Shown here in pieces: positions 20,603-28,897 of a stretch of 64,000 bases of DNA. The position numbers and the translations under genes were made by a program. The notes below the pieces were generated by a model. It was not told the origin of the DNA, ran no database searches, and was given only the letters and a program-made list of their open reading frames with translations. Origin of the DNA: Saccharomyces paradoxus (Eukaryota > Ascomycota > Saccharomycetes > Saccharomycetales > Saccharomycetaceae); the NCBI RefSeq assembly GCF_002079055.1, contig NC_047500.1, forward strand, positions 372,001 through 436,000, written 5' to 3'. Position 1 is the first letter of the stretch, and each line of letters begins with the position of its first letter.

Positions 20603-20924
20603 AGTGAAAATTAGAATTAGAATTCTTGACAAGAAATACTGTATACTATATATGAACAAGAAAGGGGCAAGGAAAATTTAACAAATTTCTTAATTATTAA
20701 TTACTGTCACCACCGTTACTGGACGTCATGTCAGCGTGTGACATGATATTTTTTTTCTTTTTTCTCTTTTTTCTTCAAAGGCGATGATATGAAATTTTCA
20801 GAAAATTTATATGTAAATAAAAAAGTTCTACGAGAGCTTATATACAAGAGTTGAGCCGCTACAACATATTTTCTCACTCTCAAATCACATCAAAAGTACA
20901 ATAAAGGTTTCTTTAGATCTACTA
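20603..20924. other. NAF1-NMA111 intergenic region with hairpin and T-tract
   Basis: A 322-bp gap holding the NAF1 3' end and NMA111 promoter. A perfect 8-bp inverted repeat at 20726-20746 is followed at once by a T-rich tract to about 20776. A TATATA-type element lies near 20838. Confidence 0.6.
20726..20746 (+). repeat. 8-bp inverted repeat followed by a T-tract
   Basis: TCATGTCA (20726-20733), a 5-bp loop GCGTG, then TGACATGA (20739-20746), followed by a T-rich run. In RNA this would be a stable hairpin in the NAF1 3' region; as DNA it is a protein-binding dyad candidate. Confidence 0.8.
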
Positions 20925-23918
20925 ATGACTATATCGTTGAGCAACATAAAGAAAAGAGACCATGCCAAAATTTCTGGTGGAATTTCTAGTGAAACATCGC
21001 TTGTAAAAAGGAAACAATTGGAAAGCGCCACCGAAGAAGAAGAGGAAGAATATACAGACCATGAAATCATTATAGAGCCGTTGCATTTTGCCAATAATAA
21101 TAACACTGTGCTCACGGATTCAGAAAATTACCTAAGATGGCAAAATACCATCTCCAACGTTGTTAAATCAGTTGTTTCCATTCATTTTTCGCAAGTTGCG
21201 CCATTCGATTGCGATTCTGCTTTAGTGTCTGAAGCTACCGGATTTGTCGTTGATGCTAAATTAGGTATAATTTTGACCAATAGACACGTTGTTGGTCCTG
21301 GTCCCTTCGTGGGTTACGTAGTTTTCGACAATCATGAGGAGTGTGATGTTATACCAATTTATAGAGATCCTGTCCATGATTTCGGTTTTCTGAAATTCGA
21401 TCCAAAAAAGATAAAATATTCTAAGATCGAAGCCTTAACACTAAAACCAAGTTTGGCTAAGGTCGGCTCAGAAATTAGAGTTGTTGGTAATGATGCTGGT
21501 GAGAAGCTAAGTATCCTAGCAGGTTTTATTAGTAGAATTGACAGGAACGCCCCAGAATATGGTGAGTTAACATACAACGATTTCAATACTGAATACATTC
21601 AAGCTGCTGCTTCTGCCTCTGGTGGTTCAAGTGGATCTCCAGTGGTAAATATAGATGGGTATGCGGTGGCTTTACAGGCAGGTGGCTCCACGGAGGCATC
21701 TACTGATTTTTTTTTACCGTTAGATAGAATTCTGAGAGCCTTGATTTGTATCCAAACCAACAAGCCTATCACACGTGGTACGATTCAAGTTCAATGGCTA
21801 TTGAAGCCATATGACGAGTGTAGGAGATTAGGTTTAACTTCAGAAAGAGAAAGCGAAGCTCGTGCTAAATTTCCGGAAAATATTGGACTGTTGGTAGCAG
21901 AAACTGTTTTGAGAGAAGGTCCAGGTTATGATAAAATCAAGGAAGGTGACACTTTAATCTCGATAAGCGATGAGACTATATCTTCCTTCATGCAAGTGGA
22001 TAAAATTCAAGATGAAAATGTTGGGAAGGAAATCCAATTAGTTATTCAAAGGGGCGGTGTCGAACATACCATCATTTGTAAAGTCGGAGACTTGCATGCT
22101 ATCACCCCTCATCGTTATGTAGAGGTTTGTGGTGCGACTTTCCATGAATTATCATATCAAATGGCAAGATTTTATGCGTTGCCTGTCAAGGGTGTATTTT
22201 TAAGTAGTGCATCGGGGTCCTTCAACTTTGATTCAAAAGAAAGAGTGGGTTGGATCGTAGATTCCATAGACAATAAAGAAACCCCTGACTTAGATACATT
22301 CATTGAGATTATGAAAACTATTCCAGATCGTAAGCGCGTTACTGTACGATACCACCATCTCACAGATCAACATTCTCCCCTTGTTACTTCTATTTACATT
22401 GACCGTCACTGGTGCAATGAATTCAGAGTTTACACAAGAAATGATACAACCGGTGTTTGGGATTACAGAAATGTTGCTGATCCGCTTCCAGCCGACGCAT
22501 TAAAACCTCGTTCGGCTAAAATTATTCCTATTCCCGTTAGCAATGAAAAAGTTGCCAAGTTGTCATCATCACTATGCACAGTAGCTACAATGGCTGCAGT
22601 TCCATTGGATTCACTTTCTGCTGATATTTTGAAAACATCTGGTCTGATCATTGATGCGGAAAAAGGTTATGTCCTAGTATCTAGAAGGGTAGTTCCACAT
22701 GATTGTCTTGATACTTTTGTTACCATTGCAGATTCTCTTGTAGTTCCAGCCACAGTAGAATTTCTCCATCCAACCCACAACTTCGCTATTGTTAAATATG
22801 ATCCAAAATTGGTAAAGGCCCCATTAATTACTCCCAAACTGTCTACCACAAGAATGAAACGTGGTGATAAGCTTCAGTTCATAGGTTTTACCCAGAATGA
22901 TAGGATTGTCACTTCAGAGACAACTGTTTCCGATATTTCCTCTGTAAGTATTCCAAGTAATCTAATTCCGAGGTATCGTGCCACTAATTTAGAGGCTATT
23001 TCTATTGACTGTAATGTTAGTACCAGATGTAATTCCGGTATTTTGACAGATAGTGACGGTACAGTAAGAGGTTTATGGCTTCCATTTTTGGGCGAAAGAT
23101 TGGAAAATAAAGAAAAGGTTTATTTGATGGGCCTAGATATAATGGACTGTAAGGAAGTTATAGATATCTTGAAAAATGGTGGTAAACCAAGAGTAAGTAT
23201 AGTTGATGCTGGATTTGGTTCAATTTCCGTTCTACAAGCCAGAATTAGAGGAGTACCAGAAGAATGGATTATGCGTATGGAACATGAATCAAACAATAGG
23301 CTACAATTTATCACTGTTTCTAGAGTTTCTTATACGGAAGACAACATTCATTTAGAGACCGGTGATGTCATTTTATCTGTGGATGGAAAATTAGTCACTG
23401 AAATGAATGATTTGAATGGAGTTGTAAGCTCAGCTGATGGCATTTTACCACCAGCCATACTCAATTTTAAAGTTGTTCGTGATGGTAATATCGTTGATTT
23501 GAAGATTAAAACCTTAGAAGTTCAGGAAACCGATCATTTTGTAATATTTGCAGGTGGTATCTTACAAAAGCCGCATCACGCCGTTTTACAAGCTATGGTT
23601 GATGTTCCAAAAGGTGTCTACTGTACCTTCAGAGGAGAATCGTCACCGGCGCTTCAATATGGTATATCTGCTACAAACTTCATTACCCATGTCAACGAAA
23701 TTGAAACACCTAATCTAGATGCATTCCTGAAGGTTGTCAAAACAATCCCTGATAACAGTTATTGTAAAATGAGGTTAATGACTTTTGACAACGTTCCTTT
23801 TGCTATTTCGCTGAAAACAAATTATCATTACTTCCCAACTGCGGAATTAAAGAGAAACAACATCACACATAAATGGATTGAAAAGGAATTTACCGGTAAC
23901 AACCAAAGTGAAAAATAG
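20925..23918 (+). CDS. NMA111: Nma111, nuclear HtrA/Omi-like serine protease
   Basis: A 997-residue protein, the S. cerevisiae length, built as a duplicated HtrA protease. Module 1 has the full triad: H121 (in NRHVV), D152 (in HDFGF) and S236 (in GGSSGSP). PDZ-like regions follow at about 275-480. Module 2 (about 560-740) resembles the protease fold but has lost His and Asp, and another PDZ-like region follows. Basic clusters near residues 9-12 and 27-31 fit the nuclear localisation reported for the protein, which promotes apoptosis-like death and degrades the inhibitor Bir1. It is intact, with no frame disruption. Confidence 0.97.
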   Translation: MTISLSNIKKRDHAKISGGISSETSLVKRKQLESATEEEEEEYTDHEIIIEPLHFANNNNTVLTDSENYLRWQNTISNVVKSVVSIHFSQVAPFDCDSALVSEATGFVVDAKLGIILTNRHVVGPGPFVGYVVFDNHEECDVIPIYRDPVHDFGFLKFDPKKIKYSKIEALTLKPSLAKVGSEIRVVGNDAGEKLSILAGFISRIDRNAPEYGELTYNDFNTEYIQAAASASGGSSGSPVVNIDGYAVALQAGGSTEASTDFFLPLDRILRALICIQTNKPITRGTIQVQWLLKPYDECRRLGLTSERESEARAKFPENIGLLVAETVLREGPGYDKIKEGDTLISISDETISSFMQVDKIQDENVGKEIQLVIQRGGVEHTIICKVGDLHAITPHRYVEVCGATFHELSYQMARFYALPVKGVFLSSASGSFNFDSKERVGWIVDSIDNKETPDLDTFIEIMKTIPDRKRVTVRYHHLTDQHSPLVTSIYIDRHWCNEFRVYTRNDTTGVWDYRNVADPLPADALKPRSAKIIPIPVSNEKVAKLSSSLCTVATMAAVPLDSLSADILKTSGLIIDAEKGYVLVSRRVVPHDCLDTFVTIADSLVVPATVEFLHPTHNFAIVKYDPKLVKAPLITPKLSTTRMKRGDKLQFIGFTQNDRIVTSETTVSDISSVSIPSNLIPRYRATNLEAISIDCNVSTRCNSGILTDSDGTVRGLWLPFLGERLENKEKVYLMGLDIMDCKEVIDILKNGGKPRVSIVDAGFGSISVLQARIRGVPEEWIMRMEHESNNRLQFITVSRVSYTEDNIHLETGDVILSVDGKLVTEMNDLNGVVSSADGILPPAILNFKVVRDGNIVDLKIKTLEVQETDHFVIFAGGILQKPHHAVLQAMVDVPKGVYCTFRGESSPALQYGISATNFITHVNEIETPNLDAFLKVVKTIPDNSYCKMRLMTFDNVPFAISLKTNYHYFPTAELKRNNITHKWIEKEFTGNNQSEK

Positions 23919-24281
23919 CTCCGATTTTGATAAAACATTTACATATATATATATATATATATATTTATACACCGAAGTCTTTCACACAGAAACGTTTGTA
24001 ATAGACTACCCCAGAAGCATTAAGGTTTATAAGTTTTGCAATCTTTTTGAGAAGGGTAGGATTATGGTGACGAGATAGTTGCAAGTGCTTGACGAAATAA
24101 GAATATTTAATTACTTCTGCGCTTGAATTATCTATGGCATCATCGATTATATAAATTTATGATTATCGTTGTATAATTATTTATGTACATGAAGGCAGAA
24201 AATGCGAGTACTCAAACAAATAATTTGAGGTTTAGGGACGCATTTGGTTTATAAAAGAGCATCATAGTGATTATTTCTCCT
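23919..24281. terminator. Convergent 3' region of NMA111 and bL35m gene, with (AT)11
   Basis: A 363-bp gap between converging genes. An (AT)11 microsatellite at 23943-23964 lies 25 bp past the NMA111 stop and doubles as a TATATA-type 3'-end efficiency element. No gene is supported. Confidence 0.6.
23943..23964. repeat. (AT)11 microsatellite
   Basis: Eleven uninterrupted AT dinucleotides directly downstream of NMA111. It is likely length-variable and likely part of the 3'-end processing signal. Confidence 0.95.
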
Positions 24282-24578
24282 TCAATGATAGGGTAATAAA
24301 CGCTTTAGATGCTTTAAATAACCTGGATGGGCAAATTTTCTTCCGGTTAAAGCTTTCAAGGATCTATGGGACCAGCCTATATTACCATGTTTCCTTCCAG
24401 CTATGCCTCTTTTGAAAGTGTTGCCGGTACGTCTCCACCTCTTTGCTGTACCTTTATGAGTTTTCATTAGAGTTCTTATTGGTATTGTAGAAACGCTATT
24501 GAATAGAAAATCGTTAAACTTCGCTTTGAAACTGTTGGGACCTTTAAATAGTGGATTCAGCACATTAAACACAGACAT
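24282..24578 (-). CDS. MRP35: Mitochondrial large-subunit ribosomal protein bL35m (YNL122C ortholog)
   Basis: A 98-residue very basic protein. The segment from about residue 38 on (MKTHKGTAKRWRRTGNTFKR and onward) is the bacterial L35 signature: a THKG..AKR motif, then a basic patch with GRKHG and SHRSLKAL. The first 35 residues are basic and hydroxylated with few acidic residues, fitting a mitochondrial presequence. An in-frame TAA one codon before the ATG rules out a longer start here. The protein belongs to the 54S mitoribosome. My memory of the S. cerevisiae length is a little longer, so the N terminus should be compared. Confidence 0.9.
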   Translation of the reverse strand: MSVFNVLNPLFKGPNSFKAKFNDFLFNSVSTIPIRTLMKTHKGTAKRWRRTGNTFKRGIAGRKHGNIGWSHRSLKALTGRKFAHPGYLKHLKRLLPYH

Positions 24579-24930
24579 ATTTTAGTTTTGGTCTCCTCGC
24601 TGCCGCTTGTTATGCAAACTAGTTTTCGTTATTGATGGTATGTCCTTTTTATGTTTGACCAGATTTTTTTCAGGCTCCGCGAATTGGCTGAGGTTCCAAG
24701 GTCGAAAAAAATGGTTGTGATTATACGTACTGCTAATTATTTACAGAATGAAAGAAAAAATAGAAAAAGATATGTATATATTCAAATATGCATACGTGTA
24801 TATTGAAACAAAAAATGGAAAACAAAATTTTCAAGGCAAGATGTCATCACTACTCCTCCTTTGTCTTTTCGTCTACTTTGTTACATAGTTTCTGTCTTCT
24901 CTTAAAAGTTTTTAAGTTTATGTTTGTTGT
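24579..24930. other. Region between bL35m gene promoter and TOM70 3' end
   Basis: A 352-bp gap between two minus-strand genes. It is AT-rich. AAGTTTATGTTTGTT near 24913-24927 resembles a replication-origin ACS but misses the core at two positions. No gene is supported. Confidence 0.5.
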
Positions 24931-26784
24931 TTACATTAAACCCTGTTCGCGCAATTTAGCTAAAGTTTCTTGAATTTTTTTAGCCAATACTGGATCCGAC
25001 CTAATTCTTTGTTGAACTTTGGCGGCTTCAGCAAAAGTAATAGCTTGTAATTTCTCTTCCATAGTTCTGGCCAAATCAGCTGATTCTTCAAATAAAGTAA
25101 TAGCTTCATCGATATCTTCCTGTTGCAATTTCATTTGAGCTAAACCGATTTTAGCTTGCTCACTTCTTGGGTCCAATTTGGATGCTTTTTCTAGTAGATT
25201 CGTGGCTTCAATGAAATTTTCTACTGTTGGATTCCTTGTCAATAAAGTGGCTTTACCGACCAAAGGTGCAATTCCAACATAAATACCATCCAACTTGTTT
25301 TCCAATTCAATAGCCAAATCGTACTGTTTCAAGGCCTTGTCGAAATCGTTCTTGTCAGTTAGAATTTCAGCAAAGAAATTTGGAACTTCTGGCGCCTCCG
25401 GAAATTTCCTCTTAGCTTCGCTAAACAAAGTTTCACAGTCATCAAATTTGTTTTCACGGTACGCTAGACATGCTAATTGAATGTAGGGGAAGATATTTTC
25501 CGGGTCTAATTCTTTAGCTTTATCAAAATCTTTACCTGCCTGATCGTAGTTTTGTAAAATGAAATTCATTTGGCCGCGATGATAGTAGACAGAGGAATTG
25601 TTTGAATCCAGTTTCAGGGCTTTATCAAAGTAGTTATAATATTCGGTCGAGTCATTTCTGTCAGCCATGATTAATGCCATGTAGATATATGAATTAACTC
25701 TTGGAAACAATTCGATGGCTTTCTTGATGTCCTCGTGAGCTCCCAATGGATCGTTTTTTAAGAACTTGAAAATACCGGTATGTTCCAAAGAGATGGCTAA
25801 TTTTTCTTTTAACTTTTCATCCCCATTGTTCTTGTCCAATTGTTCTTCAAATAATTTTGCAGCTTTCGTGAAAGACTCATCAGCCTTGTCGTAACTTTCA
25901 GGGGATCTCTTGTACAAATTACTTAACCCGTTCACTAACTCGTTATCAGCTTCATTGGATTCGTCATAATTGGCAAAAGTCAACTCTGGTTTGAAAATAC
26001 CAAAGAATGAGGCCATGGATGTAACTGAAGGTAAGCTTTCCTGCTTGTCTTTGCGTTCTTTAGGTGGTTGCGTTGATAATTCAGTTGGGCTAGCAGTAGC
26101 AGTATCAATATCACCAAACTTTTCTTTTAATTTGGACATAGCTTGCTTGTTCAAGTTCCTCTCCAACATTGGTTCGATAGAGGCATCATTGAAGTCACCA
26201 TTCAAAGACAATACAGACAAGTCAAACATCGCGTCCGCGAAATTTCCTAATCCTTCATTAGCAGAAGCTCTTCTCAACAAGACTTTTGAGTAGTCCGGTT
26301 TTAATTCAAGAGCCTTGGTACTCATTTCAACAACTTTCTTCAAGTCGCCTACAGAAACATAACAAGCCGACAAATTCGAGTAGAACACGGGGTCTTCCTT
26401 CAATTCCAATGCCCAATTGTAGTACTTAATAGCATCGTCGTACTTTTTGTTTCTAAAATATTGGTTACCTTTATCCTTTAATGCCAATGCATATTTATCT
26501 TTTTCTTCAGCTGTGAAATTTGCCTTATTGGAAAAATCCGGTTCGCCATTACTAGAAACTGGGTAGATAGGAGGACTTGGTGGAGCTGTAGATTTCTTAG
26601 CACCTTCAGTCTTCTTCTGAGAGTCCTTTGCGTCTTTTTTTTCATCCTTCGTGGTAGTGTTCTTCTTTCCCCGTTGTTCTTGTTGTTGCAATTGGCTGTA
26701 GTAATAGTAGGCACCAATGGCAGTACCTGTAGCGGCGACGGTTGCCAAAATGGCTGTCTTGTTCCTTGAAATGAAGCTCTTCAT
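24931..26784 (-). CDS. TOM70: Tom70, mitochondrial preprotein import receptor
   Basis: A 617-residue outer-membrane receptor, the S. cerevisiae length. It recognises internal signals of carrier-type precursors and docks Hsp70/Hsp90. Residues 1-10 are a short basic stretch and about 11-31 the signal-anchor membrane segment. A charged linker (32-70) is followed by tetratricopeptide repeats; the first cluster at about 97-200 is the chaperone clamp and the C-terminal cluster binds substrate. The frame is open two codons further upstream to a TTG, but ATG at 26784 gives the known N terminus. TOM71 is the paralog; identity and synteny favour TOM70. Confidence 0.98.
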   Translation of the reverse strand: MKSFISRNKTAILATVAATGTAIGAYYYYSQLQQQEQRGKKNTTTKDEKKDAKDSQKKTEGAKKSTAPPSPPIYPVSSNGEPDFSNKANFTAEEKDKYALALKDKGNQYFRNKKYDDAIKYYNWALELKEDPVFYSNLSACYVSVGDLKKVVEMSTKALELKPDYSKVLLRRASANEGLGNFADAMFDLSVLSLNGDFNDASIEPMLERNLNKQAMSKLKEKFGDIDTATASPTELSTQPPKERKDKQESLPSVTSMASFFGIFKPELTFANYDESNEADNELVNGLSNLYKRSPESYDKADESFTKAAKLFEEQLDKNNGDEKLKEKLAISLEHTGIFKFLKNDPLGAHEDIKKAIELFPRVNSYIYMALIMADRNDSTEYYNYFDKALKLDSNNSSVYYHRGQMNFILQNYDQAGKDFDKAKELDPENIFPYIQLACLAYRENKFDDCETLFSEAKRKFPEAPEVPNFFAEILTDKNDFDKALKQYDLAIELENKLDGIYVGIAPLVGKATLLTRNPTVENFIEATNLLEKASKLDPRSEQAKIGLAQMKLQQEDIDEAITLFEESADLARTMEEKLQAITFAEAAKVQQRIRSDPVLAKKIQETLAKLREQGLM

Positions 26785-27282
26785 TGGCAATTGGGAACCT
26801 AGATGTGACCTTTGATTTCACTTCCAGACCTTACTTCTCTTTTACGGTAGGTGGTGAAGTTCTTCTTAATTCCTTTAAGATCTTTTCTACTGGTCGTCCA
26901 AACACAAAAGGTGGTAAACGTCATTTAATCAATCGTGTATAGTGACATTTGCAATATTCACTAATAACGGTAAAAATCCTCAATTACCCTTGCTGATGTT
27001 TTTTCAATACTTAGTTCCTGAATAATAAAATCCTTTTAGATCTTATGAAAACACTTGAAAATGCTTGTAAAGCCCATTGTCCAGTGAAGCCATCTATACT
27101 GTATCCTTGAATATTAGACTTGATGTTATCATTATGTACGTGTTCTATATTTTTTCAGTTGCATTAGTGAAAAACCGTTATAGTACCGATGAGATCAGAT
27201 GAGACGAGTATAAAACTTGAGTATGTGCATTTGCTGTCGCCCCATCCCTATCTCGGTACTCGAAATATAGTTCTATCAAGTT
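26785..27282. promoter_or_regulatory. Divergent TOM70/NCS2 intergenic region
   Basis: A 498-bp bidirectional promoter region. It is AT-rich, without a motif I can assign confidently and without a supported gene. A dubious S. cerevisiae ORF (YNL120C) annotated near here has no counterpart that I would call. Confidence 0.5.
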
Positions 27283-28764
27283 ATGGAGTGCCAGAGATGC
27301 CCTGTGTCAGGCAGAAGTTTAGCGACTGTTGAGTCTAGGAAGGAAAAGTTCTGCGATGAATGCTTCATTAAGTTTGTTAGTACCAAACAAAGAAAGCAAA
27401 TGATGAGGGATGAATATTTCAGAAATTTGTTCAAAGTGATATACCCGCTTGGAAAAGAAGGCTCGGTCTCTAAGATACTGCTTCCCTTGTCACTTTCTGA
27501 TTCAGGATCGTTGGTTATGTTAGATATTGTTCACGACTTACTATTGGAGCAAACTGAGCAACATAATAATCGCACAGGTTTCACCGTCGATATACTTACA
27601 GTATTCACCGAAGAAAACGTTTCTGTTATTAAAGAACATATGGGATCCTTGATTAATGAAAAAATGTTACAGCTGAATGAAATATCCAACGTATTCAATG
27701 TTCATTTTATTGATGTTAATGAATTTTTCAATAACATGTCGGAAGTATCGACTTTGATCGTTGACGATGAAAATTTTGAAATTTTCAGCCAATCGAAGGT
27801 AGTGGGTGATAACAATGAATTAACATTAAGAGAAATATTAAGCGCATACTGTCTCAACAATTCATCCAGAGCTGATTTAATATCAATTATAAAAACTCAA
27901 CTGATCAAGCATTTTGCGTACGAAAATGGTCACGATGCTATAATGTGGGGTCATTCCATGACAAAACTATCTGAAGTGATTATTTCTCTTGTGGTAAAAG
28001 GTAAAGGATCTCAGGTAGCGACATTTCTAGACTCAGAATCCTTCGATACTTTGAATAATAAACCATGTAAGTATAAAAACCTATATCCAATGAAAGATCT
28101 ACTGTCCGTCGAGATTGAAAGTTTCTTGCAAATTAAAAACCTCGCAAAGTTCCTCATTAACGTTCAGGAGGCTAATGTTAAGCCTAACTGCTTGATCGCC
28201 AGGAGGTCGCTGCCATCACTTAGCCAACAAAAGTTGGTCAAAAATATGACAATCAACGAGATTACCACCAAATACTTTCAGGATATCCAGAACGATTATT
28301 CAAATATAATATCAACTGTTTTAAGAACTGCAGATAAATTAACACCGCCTAAATCAAGTTTGGCTAAGCCATCTCAATGTCAAATATGCCAATCTAAAAT
28401 ATATACAAATCCATCTAATTGGTTAAACAGGATTACGGTTACTTCGCCTTATCCTGTGGAGACTAATGAAGAAAAATATTTATTCAAACAGTGGCAAGAT
28501 TCAAAATTAGGGCAATCTCATACACATTACGTGGATCTATTGAATGAAATCAAACAGGATTCCAGTAATAGTCTCGATGTTGATGGAGGTGATGTCAAAT
28601 TGTGTTATGGTTGTTTAATTTTATTGAATACCAGTATCAAGGATAAGAATTTGGTCTGGCCTAAAGTTGGTACCATGGATAGTATGGCAAATGCAACCAA
28701 TAATAATAAAGAATTGAGTCAAATATTGGATCAGTTCGAGATTAATTCCGATGGGGAGGAATAA
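27283..28764 (+). CDS. NCS2: Ncs2, cytosolic tRNA 2-thiolation protein
   Basis: A 493-residue protein, the expected length. With Ncs6 it thiolates the wobble uridine (mcm5s2U) of Lys, Glu and Gln tRNAs, using sulfur delivered by Urm1. Cysteine pairs CxxC are seen at the N terminus (C3/C6 and a CDEC motif near residue 24) and again in the C-terminal third (CQIC near residue 366, CYGC near 443), consistent with a metal site. The central part is the adenine-nucleotide alpha-hydrolase-like fold, but the PP-loop SGGxDS motif that Ncs6 uses is not visible, in line with Ncs2 being the non-catalytic partner. Confidence 0.94.
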   Translation: MECQRCPVSGRSLATVESRKEKFCDECFIKFVSTKQRKQMMRDEYFRNLFKVIYPLGKEGSVSKILLPLSLSDSGSLVMLDIVHDLLLEQTEQHNNRTGFTVDILTVFTEENVSVIKEHMGSLINEKMLQLNEISNVFNVHFIDVNEFFNNMSEVSTLIVDDENFEIFSQSKVVGDNNELTLREILSAYCLNNSSRADLISIIKTQLIKHFAYENGHDAIMWGHSMTKLSEVIISLVVKGKGSQVATFLDSESFDTLNNKPCKYKNLYPMKDLLSVEIESFLQIKNLAKFLINVQEANVKPNCLIARRSLPSLSQQKLVKNMTINEITTKYFQDIQNDYSNIISTVLRTADKLTPPKSSLAKPSQCQICQSKIYTNPSNWLNRITVTSPYPVETNEEKYLFKQWQDSKLGQSHTHYVDLLNEIKQDSSNSLDVDGGDVKLCYGCLILLNTSIKDKNLVWPKVGTMDSMANATNNNKELSQILDQFEINSDGEE

Positions 28765-28897
28765 TCAACTGTCAAAGGAAAGTGACTGTTTCAATGGTTT
28801 ATGTATTTATTTATTTATTTAGCGATGTATTTACCTTTACATTGCTGTGATTGCCTTCATTTACGGTGTTTCTATAAAACTTTTAACATTTATTCTT

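Noticed and set aside
24911-24930. ACS-like sequence after TOM70
   Set aside because: It misses the 11-bp core at both end positions and lies against the TOM70 stop codon, so it is weaker than the candidate at 38767-38777.
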